Positions 1 to 7,946 of a DNA stretch of 36,659 bases are shown one piece after another. The translations under genes and the position numbers were made by a program. The notes below the pieces were generated by a model. It saw only the letters and a list, made by a program, of their open reading frames with translations. It did no database searches and was not told the DNA's origin. Each line of letters starts with the position of its first letter. The first letter of the stretch is position 1. This stretch comes from Nitrospirota bacterium (lineage in GTDB: Bacteria; Nitrospirota; Thermodesulfovibrionia; Thermodesulfovibrionales; JdFR-88): contig JAJYIR010000024.1 of the NCBI GenBank assembly GCA_021789935.1, positions 1 to 36,659 of the forward strand. Direction: 5' to 3'.

Positions 1-43
1 GGGCATACTCTGCTATATTAGACCACTCTGCGCCGACGAGGAG

Positions 44-191
44 TACTGGACGTAGCAAGTCGCATGGGTTGTATTAATTTTTTAGTCGCCACATCATAAG
101 TATTATCTATCCTGTCTTTCGAAAAAAATCTTTATTGGCGCGAGCTGTATGAAGAAATCAGTTAAAAGCTAAGTCACAGGACCCCGGCTTT
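44..191. repeat. Long direct repeat flanking mazEF, copy 1 (148 bp)
   Basis: This block recurs at 1141-1293 in the same orientation. Aligned by eye, the copies differ by one 5-bp insertion (AATAA, copy 2 only) and about three substitutions, so identity is near 98 percent. Copy 1 starts at TACTGGACGTAGCAAG and ends at GACCCCGGCTTT, inside what is the loop of a hairpin in copy 2. Together the copies enclose about 950 bp that hold mazEF and nothing else. I see no open reading frame or known IS end in the repeat. Confidence 0.93.
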
Positions 192-241
192 TAACAAAGA
201 GAAACACTTCCACATTTTAAGAAAAAAAGCAAAGTCGCTGG

Positions 242-263
242 ATTCCGTGTCGGGGCACGGAAT
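242..263. repeat. Perfect 8-bp stem-loop, dispersed-repeat type
   Basis: ATTCCGTG and CACGGAAT form a perfect 8-bp stem around a 6-nt loop. The surroundings (AAGTCGCTGG before, GACGGC after) match the surroundings of a second hairpin at 1284-1301 with a different stem (AAGTCACAGGA before, TGACTGC after). This suggests a family of dispersed hairpins with constant edges and variable stems. No T-run follows, so it is not a classical terminator. It lies downstream of mazF, which reads towards it. Confidence 0.7.
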
Positions 264-316
264 GACGGCAAAAGACAAATGCGGACGCAGCAAACATCGA
301 CATGCTCCCAAGAAGT

Positions 317-649
317 TCAGGTCAGCAAGGGCCTGAATTTGGCTAGGATTGTAGAAATTGAATTCGCTCCCACACGGTCAACGATCTTTATTTTTCTCGC
401 CTGCCAGTCGACGGAGCGAATCTGATCGGCGAGGGCGGCCCCGGAGGTCTTTTTCGCGCCCTCAAGTTGTACTTCGAAAGGATAGCCCTTGATCTTTGTC
501 GTTATGGGGCACACAAGACAGAGACCTGAAGCTTTGTTATAGAATTCCGGAGATAGAACAACCGCCGGTCTGAAACCTGACTGCTCATGCCCTAACGTCG
601 GGTCAAGGCTCAAGAGGATTACATCTCCGCGGTCGGGAATCGTCCTCAT
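317..649 (-). CDS. mazF: MazF/PemK-family endoribonuclease toxin
   Basis: 110 residues, the normal size for a MazF toxin, a ribosome-independent mRNA interferase that cuts RNA at short sequences and is neutralised by MazE. The N-terminal strand RGDVILLSLDPTLGHEQSG leads into RPAVVLSP, then CPITTKIKGYPFEV, the family core. By alignment with the E. coli protein, E22, R27 and T50 correspond to catalytic-centre residues, so the toxin looks intact. The ATG overlaps the TAA of the upstream antitoxin gene (TAATG), the usual translational coupling. The module sits between two long direct repeats and is AT-richer than the chromosome around it, a sign of acquisition. A frameshifted relic of the same gene lies at 31.6 kb. 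Family assignment is firm; the RNA target cannot be read from sequence. Confidence 0.95.
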   Translation of the reverse strand: MRTIPDRGDVILLSLDPTLGHEQSGFRPAVVLSPEFYNKASGLCLVCPITTKIKGYPFEVQLEGAKKTSGAALADQIRSVDWQARKIKIVDRVGANSISTILAKFRPLLT

Positions 650-891
650 TAAATGATCTCTCTACCAACGGGACGCCCAAAATCAATTTCAGCGTGCCGA
701 TTCCGTGGAGTAATCCCTTTAACAAGTTCCCTTAAAGAATATTCCTTAGTTTCTACTGGCTTGATTATGACCCCTCCATCGGCTTCCTCAATTTCCACAG
801 CTGAGTCCACATCGATTCCGGCCTTCTTAGCCAAATCTCTGGGTATCCTCACGCCAATGCTGTTTCCCCATTTGGCCGCTTTCGTAATCAC
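649..891 (-). CDS. mazE: MazE/AbrB-type antitoxin
   Basis: 80 residues. The N-terminal half (ITKAAKWGNSIGVRIPRDLA) is a SpoVT/AbrB swapped-hairpin DNA-binding domain typical of MazE. The acidic C-terminal half (EIEEADGGVIIKPV, then a short tail) is the part that usually wraps and inhibits MazF. The frame is open further upstream, but I place the start at the GTG at 891 because AAAGAGG lies about 7 nt before it, the protein then begins right at the AbrB fold, and a promoter and operator sit just upstream. An alternative GTG lies two codons earlier. The stop overlaps the mazF ATG by one base. The pair is expected to be autoregulated through the operator at 936-954. Confidence 0.9.
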   Translation of the reverse strand: MITKAAKWGNSIGVRIPRDLAKKAGIDVDSAVEIEEADGGVIIKPVETKEYSLRELVKGITPRNRHAEIDFGRPVGREII

Positions 892-934
892 ATCCACACC
901 TCTCTTTATCGAATTTTTTTGTATAACTGTTTTT

Positions 935-963
935 AGTATATCCCATGAATATACAAAAGGCAA
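935..963 (-). promoter_or_regulatory. Sigma-70-type promoter of mazEF
   Basis: On the minus strand, TTGCCT (963-958) is separated by 17 bp from TATACT (940-935), a 4/6 and 5/6 match to the sigma-70 consensus. This puts the transcript start near 928, about 37 nt before the mazE GTG. No other gene lies downstream on this strand before the direct repeat, so it serves mazEF alone. Confidence 0.7.
936..954. promoter_or_regulatory. Palindromic operator over the mazEF -10 box
   Basis: GTATAT (936-941) and ATATAC (949-954) form a perfect inverted repeat with a 7-bp spacer, overlapping the -10 box and part of the promoter spacer. Another GTATA occurs at 921-925. MazE-type AbrB dimers bind such AT-rich palindromes and repress with MazF as co-repressor. 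That the MazE here binds this site is inferred from position and symmetry. Confidence 0.65.
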
Positions 964-1140
964 GTCTATTGGTGCATAGGATTTGCAAGGGAAAAGCAAT
1001 TCCGTTGAGGAAAAACGATTCTCGCAGATCCGAGTTCATTGTGCTCTGTACGACTGGAAAATGTTAGTCATTTGGTCCGGTAGCGGCGCGGGTTAGGGGC
1101 CGAAACACGCATCAAATCTTATCAACGGCTGAGTTTCACT

Positions 1141-1293
1141 TACTGGACGTAGCAAGAATAATCGCATGGGTTGTATTAATTTTTTAGTCGCCACATCATA
1201 AGTATTATCTATCCGGTCTTTCAAAAAAAATCCTTATTGGCGCGAGCTGTATGAAGAAATCAGTTAAAAGCTAAGTCACAGGACCCCGGCTTT
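1141..1293. repeat. Long direct repeat flanking mazEF, copy 2 (153 bp)
   Basis: Second copy of the 44-191 block, same orientation, with an extra AATAA after GCAAG and about three substitutions. It lies upstream of mazE and ends in the loop of the hairpin at 1284-1301, so the boundary shared by the two copies falls in a potential cruciform. The stretch 892-1404 holds, in order, the mazE leader and promoter, about 110 bp that also survive beside the mazEF relic at 31.5 kb, this repeat, the hairpin and then the 3' end of sppA; I see no gene in it. Confidence 0.93.
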
Positions 1294-1301
1294 CGCCGGG
1301 G
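1284..1301. repeat. GC-rich hairpin at the end of direct repeat 2
   Basis: CCCCGGC and GCCGGGG pair around TTTC; the flanking GTCAC (1275-1279) and GTGAC (1301-1305) extend the symmetry. It shares edge motifs (AAGTC.C..GGA before, TGAC after) with the hairpin at 242-263. No T-run follows on either strand. It lies just past the 3' end of sppA. Confidence 0.65.
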
Positions 1302-1404
1302 TGACTGCATCAGGGAACTGTACCCACAGCGATCCCAGTAGACCCAAAACCAGAAAGGCCAATCCCCTTTTCCTCTTCCAGGTGCCACACAGAATATGCC
1401 AGCC

Positions 1405-2394
1405 TCAGGGGTTCCACATATACATAAAAGACACTCCCGGTTCCGGCCAGAGAGAGCCGGTATAAATTGAAAAAAGGTCCCTGCCCGCCGCCGCTTCCGC
1501 TGCCAGGCGCGCACTTGAATAAATGGTGGATTTGAAGCTCGAAGGGCGCAAATAAGTCACCACTCGCGCCTTTTTTATCCCGAGGGACTTTTTAAGGCCG
1601 CTTATCGAGTCATCCAGATAGGCCTCCTGGTCTATCAGCTTGTCTTTAAGCGCCTGGTCCGCGGTAAAGATGCGGCCGTCGGCAAGCTGAAGGAGCTGTT
1701 GCCTTGTCAGTTTTGCGTTTTTTTGCCTGTTTTCGTTCACGACATTTATAAACCGGGAGAAGAGGTTGTTTATTATGCCCTGAAGCATCGTCTTTTCCTG
1801 CGGTGTGCTCGGGCGGAAAGGCGACCAGAAGTCTTTTTCCGCTCCGGACTTGTATGTTTCCTCCCGGACCCCCACCTTTGACATGAGCCCCTCGATATCA
1901 AACTTCATCGCTATTACGCCGATGCTGCCCGTAAGCGCCGTCGGGCTTGCGATTATCCTGTCTGCCGCCTGGGCCACGTAATAGCCGCCTGACGCCCCGA
2001 TATCCATTATATATGCATACACCGGGACCTTCTTTTTTTTCTTGAACGCCATTATCTCATGATAGATAACGTCGCTTGCGGTTACTCCCCCGCCCGGGGA
2101 ATTTATCCTGATTATGACGCCCGCGATGTCCTTGTCCGCCTGCGCCTTCACCAGGGCCTCTTTGAAGTAGGCAACGGGGGAGGGCTGGCTCGAGGCCCCG
2201 AGACCCCCTTTCTTTTCGCTGAACGAGATGACTCCGTCAAGGTCCAGAAGCAGGATCTTGGGGCGCCCCCGGCCCTCGATAAGCTTTTCCTTTAGGGGTT
2301 TTTGTTCAGGGGAAAGAGAAATATTGACGCATGAGGCGAGCGAGAACAAAAGCGGAATGAGGAACAGGAAAAAAAGTGAAATCCTTCCCTTCAT
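1405..2394 (-). CDS. sppA: Signal peptide peptidase SppA, lipoprotein-anchored (S49)
   Basis: 329 residues, the size of single-domain bacterial SppA. Residues 1-22 are a lipoprotein signal ending in the lipobox LASC, so Cys22 should be lipidated and the catalytic domain faces the periplasm. The S49 fold is clear: INSPGGG at 98-103, the nucleophile Ser135 in GASGGYY, LTGSIGV at 154-160, and the general base Lys182 in TYKSGAEKD. SppA trims signal-peptide remnants in the membrane. It is monocistronic and divergent from selB. The far C-terminus (after about residue 290) is not conserved in my memory of the family. Family call firm; whether it is the genome's only SppA is unknown. Confidence 0.95.
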   Translation of the reverse strand: MKGRISLFFLFLIPLLFSLASCVNISLSPEQKPLKEKLIEGRGRPKILLLDLDGVISFSEKKGGLGASSQPSPVAYFKEALVKAQADKDIAGVIIRINSPGGGVTASDVIYHEIMAFKKKKKVPVYAYIMDIGASGGYYVAQAADRIIASPTALTGSIGVIAMKFDIEGLMSKVGVREETYKSGAEKDFWSPFRPSTPQEKTMLQGIINNLFSRFINVVNENRQKNAKLTRQQLLQLADGRIFTADQALKDKLIDQEAYLDDSISGLKKSLGIKKARVVTYLRPSSFKSTIYSSARLAAEAAAGRDLFSIYTGSLWPEPGVSFMYMWNP

Positions 2395-2455
2395 CGCATG
2401 TCTCCTTGCATGGGGATTTTAATTGGGACCTCTCTCTTTAGGCACGGCATCGGCT

Positions 2456-2523
2456 TTGAAATAGGTTCCGCTAAGATTATATCAAACCAAAGCCGTTTCC
2501 AATTCCATATTTCAGGTTATAAT
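2456..2523 (+). promoter_or_regulatory. Candidate promoters for selB
   Basis: Two overlapping candidates are visible. TTGAAA (2456-2461) with a 16-bp spacer to TATATC (2478-2483) would give a leader of about 40 nt. TTTCCA (2496-2501) with a 16-bp spacer to a perfect TATAAT (2518-2523) would start transcription within a few bases of the selB ATG at 2532, a nearly leaderless message; selB has no Shine-Dalgarno sequence just upstream. Which one is used cannot be decided from sequence. Confidence 0.45.
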
Positions 2524-2531
2524 TACTCCTG

Positions 2532-4421
2532 ATGCGCTATGTGGTTTTAGGAACAGCCGGGCACATAGACCACGGCAAGAGCACACTGGTGAAGGCCCTG
2601 ACCGGCACGGACCCGGACAGGCTGAAGGAAGAGAAGGAAAGGGGCATAACCATTGATTTGGGTTTTGCCAACCTGGATTATCCCGAAGCCGGCCTGACGG
2701 TGGGCATTGTCGATGTCCCGGGGCATGAGAGGCTCATCAGGAACATGCTTGCCGGGGCCGGGGGAATAGATATCGTGCTCCTGGTGATCGCTGCGGACGA
2801 GGGGATTATGCCCCAGAGCCGTGAGCACCTGCAGATTTGCGAGCTTCTGAAGATCAGCAGGGGTCTGGTTGCGCTCACGAAGGCGGACCTGGTGGAAAGC
2901 GACTGGCTGGAGCTTGTGGCCGGTGAGGCCAGGGAGTTTGTAAAAGGCAGCTTCCTTGAGGGCGCGCCAGTGATACCGGTTTCAGCCAAATCCGGGCTGA
3001 ACATAGACCTTTTAAAGGAAAAAATAAAAGAGATCGCGCTGGGCGTAAAGGAAAAACAGGCGGGGGGGCTTTTCAGGCTGCCTGTAGACCGGGTTTTCAC
3101 ATTGAAGGGGTTTGGCACGGTTGTTACGGGCACAGCCCTTTCCGGCACGGTGCGGGCCGAAGAGACGGTCCAGATGCTCCCCAAAGGGATCGAAACCAGG
3201 ATAAGGGGAATTCAAAGCCACGGCAAGCCCGTAAAGGAGGCCTTTGCGGGGCAGCGGGTGGCGCTTAATCTCCAGGGGGTGGAAAAAGACGAGCTGGAGA
3301 GGGGAGATGTTGTCGTAAGCCCGGGGAGATTCCAGCCTGTTTCCGCCATGGACGTGAAAATAGAGCTTCTGCCTGGCGCGCCGTCCATAAAAAGCGGCGC
3401 AAGGGTGCATTTCCATCTGGGCACATCGGAGAAGGTCGCCAGAGTTGTCCTCTACGACAGGCAGGAACTCAAGGGCGGGGAGTCCTCCTATGCGCAGCTG
3501 CGACTTTCCGGCCCTGTTGTGGCCCAGGGCATGGACAGGTTCGTTGTCCGCCGCCTCTCGCCGCTTGAAACAATGGGCGGGGGCTCAGTCCTTGACCCGC
3601 GGCCCGGCCGGAGAAAAAAGAGCATGGGGCTTGAAGACCTGGGGATATATGAAAAAGGCTCTCTCAAGGAAAAGCTCTCCAGGAAGATCATGAGTTCCGC
3701 GCTGAAATCCATAAGCAAGCTGGAGCTTGAAGGATGGGTAAGGGCCGAAGTAAAAGAGGTAGACAAGGCGCTTGATGAGCTGCAAAAAGAGAAGGCCGTA
3801 ATACAGGTGGGCGACGGGGCCTTCGTGCACTCCGATGTCTTTTCTGCCTTCAGGCAGGCCGCCATGAACCTGGCCGGGCAGTTCCACAAAAAAAACCCGC
3901 TTAGGCCCGGCATGCCCAGGGAAGAGCTGAGGGCTGACCTCAAGGCGGACCAGAAAATCTTTTCCGGGCTGTTGCCGCTGGTGCGCGAGCTTGTCTCCGA
4001 GAAGGATTCCGTCAGGCTGGCCTCTTTCCAGGCCGCTTTGAGCGGCAAGGATGAGCAGTTCCGGGAGAAAATAATCAGGGAGCTTGAGGCAGCCGGGTTT
4101 CAGCCCCCGGAGAAAAGCGAGCTGGCAAAAAAACTCGCGCTGGACGAAAAAAGGCTCACGGATGTATTGAGGCTCATGGACAAGGAAGGGGTGCTGGTTA
4201 GAATAAATGAGACACTTTACCTTCCCTCCTCCGTTTTCCAGAGGATGATTTCTCTTCTTAAGGGGTTTTTTGCAAAAAAACCGGAAATGGCGGTCTCTGA
4301 GTTCAGGGACGTCCTTGGCACCACAAGGAAATACGCCCTGCCGTATCTCGAATATCTTGATTCCCACAAGCTGACCATGCGTGTGGGGGACACGAGGAAA
4401 CCGCTTAAAGGACTTCTGTAA
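2532..4421 (+). CDS. selB: Selenocysteine-specific elongation factor SelB
   Basis: 629 residues, close to E. coli SelB. It is a translational GTPase that carries Sec-tRNA to in-frame UGA codons marked by a SECIS hairpin. The GTPase domain shows GHIDHGKST (10-18), the switch I threonine in GITIDLGFA (38-46), DVPGH (61-65) and TKAD (116-119). Domains II-III follow ([20 protein letters not shown]), and the C-terminal third is the winged-helix array that binds SECIS RNA; the last part ([20 protein letters not shown]) is the most recognisable helix. The start is fixed by the conserved N-terminus. No selA, selC or selD and no UGA-containing selenoprotein gene is visible in the window, so partners lie elsewhere. 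It occupies the place upstream of fabG where fabD often stands. Confidence 0.96.
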   Translation: MRYVVLGTAGHIDHGKSTLVKALTGTDPDRLKEEKERGITIDLGFANLDYPEAGLTVGIVDVPGHERLIRNMLAGAGGIDIVLLVIAADEGIMPQSREHLQICELLKISRGLVALTKADLVESDWLELVAGEAREFVKGSFLEGAPVIPVSAKSGLNIDLLKEKIKEIALGVKEKQAGGLFRLPVDRVFTLKGFGTVVTGTALSGTVRAEETVQMLPKGIETRIRGIQSHGKPVKEAFAGQRVALNLQGVEKDELERGDVVVSPGRFQPVSAMDVKIELLPGAPSIKSGARVHFHLGTSEKVARVVLYDRQELKGGESSYAQLRLSGPVVAQGMDRFVVRRLSPLETMGGGSVLDPRPGRRKKSMGLEDLGIYEKGSLKEKLSRKIMSSALKSISKLELEGWVRAEVKEVDKALDELQKEKAVIQVGDGAFVHSDVFSAFRQAAMNLAGQFHKKNPLRPGMPREELRADLKADQKIFSGLLPLVRELVSEKDSVRLASFQAALSGKDEQFREKIIRELEAAGFQPPEKSELAKKLALDEKRLTDVLRLMDKEGVLVRINETLYLPSSVFQRMISLLKGFFAKKPEMAVSEFRDVLGTTRKYALPYLEYLDSHKLTMRVGDTRKPLKGLL

Positions 4422-4533
4422 ATAGTCCCGGACTTTTTTGTACGCGTCAGGCCAAAGGGGCTGGCTATGGAAAAATATTGCACTCTCCTGTTAAAATCTA
4501 CAGTCAATTTTTTCGCGGAGGTTTCCCGGTAAA

Positions 4534-5274
4534 ATGAATTTAAAAGGACAAGTGGCTTTTATAACCGGCGGGGCCAGGGGAATAGGCTGGTCAATCGCCA
4601 ACGAGCTGGCGGCAAGGGGCGCAAAGGTTGCCCTCGGGGACTTGAACCTGGAGGAGGCTGCAGCCGCCGCCGAGGCCATCAGGGCCGGCGGGGCGGAGGC
4701 CTTGTCATACGGGCTTGACGTCTCCAGGGAGCAGGACGTCGAGAAGACCTTCGAGGCCATTAAGAACGACTTGGGCAGGCTTGATATTCTCGTAAATAAC
4801 GCTGGTATCACCAGGGACGGGCTTCTTATGAGAATGAAACCCGAGGACTGGGACCTTGTTATCAATGTGAACCTCCGGAGCGTCTTTCTCTGCAGCAGGG
4901 AGGCCGTAAAGATAATGTCCCGTCAGAGATACGGCAGGATCGTGAGCATCGCCTCCGTGGTGGCCTTCATGGGGAACCCCGGGCAGGCGAATTACAGCGC
5001 CTCAAAAGCCGGGATAGTGGGACTCACGAAGACCATAGCCAAAGAGTACGCGGGCAGAGGAATAACCGCCAATGCCGTGGCGCCCGGCTTTATCGTTACC
5101 GCCATGACGGAAAAACTGTCTGAAGAAGTCAGAAACCAGATGCTGGCCTCCATACCGTCCGGCAAGTTCGGAACGCCGGAGGACGTGGCCCGCGCGGTTT
5201 CTTTTTTCTGTTCTCCTGACACCGGATACATAACCGGGCAGGTCATACACGTAAACGGCGGAATGTACATGTGA
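4534..5274 (+). CDS. fabG: 3-oxoacyl-[ACP] reductase FabG
   Basis: 246 residues, the normal FabG length. It reduces 3-oxoacyl-ACP with NADPH in each round of type II fatty-acid elongation. This short-chain dehydrogenase has the cofactor loop TGGARGIG at 11-18, NNAG at 88-91, and the catalytic Ser141, Tyr154 and Lys158 (YSASK); MGNPGQANYSASKAG is specifically FabG-like. A GGAGG lies about 12 nt upstream of the ATG. It is first in the fabG-acpP-fabF-rnc run, 55 bp before acpP. Its adjacency to acpP separates it from the many FabG-like paralogues. Confidence 0.96.
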   Translation: MNLKGQVAFITGGARGIGWSIANELAARGAKVALGDLNLEEAAAAAEAIRAGGAEALSYGLDVSREQDVEKTFEAIKNDLGRLDILVNNAGITRDGLLMRMKPEDWDLVINVNLRSVFLCSREAVKIMSRQRYGRIVSIASVVAFMGNPGQANYSASKAGIVGLTKTIAKEYAGRGITANAVAPGFIVTAMTEKLSEEVRNQMLASIPSGKFGTPEDVARAVSFFCSPDTGYITGQVIHVNGGMYM

Positions 5275-5329
5275 CGCCGCAGTACCAATAAAAAAATAAA
5301 AAATAGTAATTAAAAGGAGGTAACGCCGC

Positions 5330-5563
5330 ATGGTAGAGCAGAGCGTTAAGGAGATCATAGCCAAACAGTTGGGAGTGGATATCGCTGAAGTGAAGCCCGA
5401 GGCGTCTTTTGTGGAAGACCTGGGGGCCGACTCCCTTGACACGGTGGAGCTTGTAATGGCGTTTGAGGAGGGGTTCGACATAGAGATACCCGACGAGGAT
5501 GCCGAAAAGATAACGAAGGTGCAAGACGCCGTGGATTATATAAAGAAGAAAAAAGGTGAATGA
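5330..5563 (+). CDS. acpP: Acyl carrier protein
   Basis: 77 residues, acidic. Ser35 in the DSL motif ([11 protein letters not shown]) receives the 4'-phosphopantetheine arm that carries growing acyl chains. The start ATG follows a very strong Shine-Dalgarno (AAAAGGAGG, 8-9 nt away), in keeping with the high expression of ACP. It lies between fabG and fabF, 12 bp before the latter. The helix II-III region [15 protein letters not shown] is canonical. No alternative reading is plausible. Confidence 0.98.
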   Translation: MVEQSVKEIIAKQLGVDIAEVKPEASFVEDLGADSLDTVELVMAFEEGFDIEIPDEDAEKITKVQDAVDYIKKKKGE

Positions 5564-5575
5564 AGACCGCATCAG

Positions 5576-6814
5576 ATGAAACGGAGAGTTGTAGTAACAG
5601 GCCTGGGTCTCATTTCCCCGCTCGGCATAGGTACGGAGGCGACATGGAAGGGGCTCGTTGAGGGCCGCTCCGGAATAGGGAAAATAACGCAGTTCGACGC
5701 GGCCAGTTTCCCAACGCAGATAGCCGGGGAGGTGGACGGCTTTGTCCCCGAAGACTATGTGGAAGCCAAAGAAGTAAAAAAGATGGACCGCTTCATCCAG
5801 TTCGCGATGGCAGCAGCGGGTTTTGCCGTCGCCGATTCGGGGCTGTCCATAGATGCTTCCAATGCGGATCGTGCCGGCGTCGTGATAGGCGCGGGCATGG
5901 GCGGCCTTGGAACGATAGAACGTTACCACCAGGCTTATCTGGAAAAAGGCCCCAGGCGCATAACCCCTTTCTTCATACCCATGCTGATAATAAACCTGGC
6001 ATCGGGCAGCGTATCGATAAAGTTCGGGGCAAAGGGGCCTAACTCCGCCGCCGTCACCGCATGCGCCACCGGCAGCCACTCGATAGGAGAGGCTTTCCGT
6101 ATAATACAATACGGCGATGCAGATGCCATGATAGCTGGCGGCACGGAAGCCGTGATAACGCCGATGGCCATCGGGGGCTTTAACGCCATGAAGGCCCTGT
6201 CGACCAGAAACGGCGACCCGGCTGGGGCCTCCAGGCCGTTTGACTCTGGCAGGGACGGCTTTGTGATGGGCGAAGGGGCCGGGGTGCTGGTCCTTGAGGA
6301 GCTGGAATTCGCCCGGCGCAGGGGCGCTCGCATTTATGCCGAGCTGTGCGGCTTCGGCATGAGTTCGGATGCATACCATATAACCTCGCCTGCCCCGGAT
6401 GGCGAGGGGGCGGCCCGGTGCATGGCAAACGCACTCCGGGATGCAGGCATATCCGCCGGGGAAGTGGACTATGTAAACGCACACGGCACCTCGACCAAGC
6501 AGGGTGATGAAATAGAGACGTCCGCCATAAAAAAAGTCTTTGGCGGCCATGCCGGCCGGCTTGCCGTAAGCTCCACAAAGTCCATGACGGGCCATCTGCT
6601 TGGCGCGGCTGGCGGTGTGGAGGCGGCGGTGGCAATCCTTAGCATCGTCAATTCCCTCATTCCCCCTACGATAAACCTGGACAACCCGGATCCCGAGTGC
6701 GATCTGGATTATGTTCCCCATAAAGCCAGGCAGCAGCGGGTGGACTGCTCCCTTTCGAACTCCTTTGGGTTCGGAGGGACGAACGCCTGCCTGCTTTTCA
6801 AGAGACTTTCCTGA
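5576..6814 (+). CDS. fabF: 3-oxoacyl-[ACP] synthase II (FabF)
   Basis: 412 residues. This condensing enzyme extends acyl-ACP with malonyl-ACP. The triad is Cys163 (TACATGSHS), His303 ([12 protein letters not shown]) and His340 ([14 protein letters not shown]), at the same numbers as in E. coli FabF. The C-terminal [11 protein letters not shown] loop is intact. It follows acpP by 12 bp, and the next gene, rnc, starts within two bases of its stop. The order acpP-fabF-rnc is widespread in bacteria. FabB is excluded by the neighbourhood and the FabF-type N-terminus ([15 protein letters not shown]). Confidence 0.97.
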   Translation: MKRRVVVTGLGLISPLGIGTEATWKGLVEGRSGIGKITQFDAASFPTQIAGEVDGFVPEDYVEAKEVKKMDRFIQFAMAAAGFAVADSGLSIDASNADRAGVVIGAGMGGLGTIERYHQAYLEKGPRRITPFFIPMLIINLASGSVSIKFGAKGPNSAAVTACATGSHSIGEAFRIIQYGDADAMIAGGTEAVITPMAIGGFNAMKALSTRNGDPAGASRPFDSGRDGFVMGEGAGVLVLEELEFARRRGARIYAELCGFGMSSDAYHITSPAPDGEGAARCMANALRDAGISAGEVDYVNAHGTSTKQGDEIETSAIKKVFGGHAGRLAVSSTKSMTGHLLGAAGGVEAAVAILSIVNSLIPPTINLDNPDPECDLDYVPHKARQQRVDCSLSNSFGFGGTNACLLFKRLS

Positions 6815-6815
6815 G

Positions 6816-7550
6816 TTGACGGACCCGAAATCCAATCCGGAAACCCACATTGACCCCGCGAAAAAGATGGGCCATGTTTTCAGGGATGAGGAACTGCTCA
6901 GGCAGGCCCTGACCCACAGGTCCTATTGCGGCGATAAAAAGGGGGGCTCCCCATCCCATAATGAACGGCTTGAGTACCTGGGAGACGCCGTGGTTGAGCT
7001 TGTTTTTTCGGAATATCTTTATCACACCGGCCTGGACGAAGCCCAGATGTCCAGGATAAGGAGCCTGATGGTGCGCGGGCAGGAGCTTGCAAGGGCGGCC
7101 GACGGGATAGGTCTGGGCCCGCACCTGCTTTTGGGCAAAGGAGAGGTGGGCACTGGAGGCAGGACGAAGCGGTCTATCCTGGCAGGAGCGTTCGAGGCCC
7201 TGATCGGGGCCGTTTACCTTGACGGCGGATACGAAGCGGCCAAACAGGCGGTCATCGGCATTTTCAGGGAGAAACTGGAGGCCACAATCGAAAGCGGTGA
7301 GTCACGGGACCCCAAAACCGAGCTCCAGGAGCTTTGCCAGAAGATAATGGGCAATCTGCCGGTTTATAAATTATTGAAAGAGGAAGGCAGGGAGCACGAG
7401 AAGCTCTTTACGGCCGGGGTTTACATCGGCGGCAAATCCTACGGGCGCGGAGAGGGCAGGACGAAGAAGGAGGCCCAGAGCATGGCCGCCCTGGAAGCGC
7501 TGGAAAAGCTTAAGCTGGAGGAACTGGAAGGAAAAGGGAAAGAAAAATAA
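6816..7550 (+). CDS. rnc: Ribonuclease III
   Basis: 245 residues from the TTG at 6816, one base after the fabF stop; this start keeps the first helix of the nuclease domain, which an ATG at 6867 would cut. RNase III cleaves double-stranded RNA in rRNA and mRNA maturation. The signature HNERLEYLGDAV carries the metal-binding Glu50, Glu53 and Asp57, and Glu127 stands in the second motif. However, the second motif reads LAGAFEALIGAVYLD, so Gly124 replaces the Asp that is normal there (E. coli Asp114). The codon is a plain GGA at this site. The dsRNA-binding domain (about 165-240, DPKTELQELCQ to TKKEAQSMAALEAL) is complete. Probably translationally coupled to fabF. Identity is firm; full catalytic strength is open. 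Confidence 0.95.
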   Translation: MTDPKSNPETHIDPAKKMGHVFRDEELLRQALTHRSYCGDKKGGSPSHNERLEYLGDAVVELVFSEYLYHTGLDEAQMSRIRSLMVRGQELARAADGIGLGPHLLLGKGEVGTGGRTKRSILAGAFEALIGAVYLDGGYEAAKQAVIGIFREKLEATIESGESRDPKTELQELCQKIMGNLPVYKLLKEEGREHEKLFTAGVYIGGKSYGRGEGRTKKEAQSMAALEALEKLKLEELEGKGKEK

Positions 7551-7576
7551 AAAAGCCCGGACATGCCGGGCTTTTT
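7550..7576. terminator. Bidirectional rho-independent terminator
   Basis: AAAAAGCCCGG and CCGGGCTTTTT form an 11-bp stem with loop ACATG directly after the rnc stop. With U-runs on both strands it can end both the fab-rnc transcript and the converging ferredoxin transcript. Confidence 0.92.
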
Positions 7577-7599
7577 CATTATGATCGTTTTTGTTTTTC

Positions 7600-7785
7600 T
7601 TAATCTGTCAGCGTTATGGCCTCAACGGGGCAAATGCCGGCAGCGGCCTCACAGTCGCAGCTGGCGCAGCCTTCGGCATTAATAACGTAGGCTTTATCGT
7701 CCTTCAGCTCGAACACTGCCGGGCAAAGCTCAACACATGAACCGCATCCCACGCATGCGTCAAAATCAACAACTGGTGTTTTCAT
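7600..7785 (-). CDS. Small [4Fe-4S] ferredoxin
   Basis: 61 residues, a soluble electron carrier. Cysteines 11, 14 and 17 (CVGCGSC), with Cys52 followed by Pro, would ligate one [4Fe-4S] cluster. Cys21 follows in the first motif, while the second motif is reduced and rearranged (CASCDC at 40-45). This is the monocluster pattern seen in Desulfovibrio and Thermotoga ferredoxins, where an extra cysteine pair can form a disulfide. The AAAGGAGA site stands about 9 nt before the ATG. Monocistronic, convergent with rnc and divergent from the aminotransferase. The redox partner is unknown. Confidence 0.93.
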   Translation of the reverse strand: MKTPVVDFDACVGCGSCVELCPAVFELKDDKAYVINAEGCASCDCEAAAGICPVEAITLTD

Positions 7786-7946
7786 AGTCTTTTTATCTCC
7801 TTTTGTTGGATTGAAGGCCTTTCTAATTTATAAATATTTTACTTTAATAACTTCTAGTATTTTATCATTTTTTGCCGGTGTGGTAAAATTCAACACTAAA
7901 CCAAATCCAAAAAAAGTACGGCAGCACAGGGGAGAAAAAGATAAAA

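Noticed and set aside
653-979. A 108-codon plus-strand frame opposite mazE
   Set aside because: The minus frame encodes a clear AbrB-type antitoxin with promoter and operator; the plus frame is its shadow.
5243-6850. A 535-codon open frame on the minus strand
   Set aside because: It lies antisense to acpP and fabF, whose products have complete catalytic motifs. The translation is rich in Arg, Gly, His and Tyr without any domain, as expected opposite GC-rich coding sequence.
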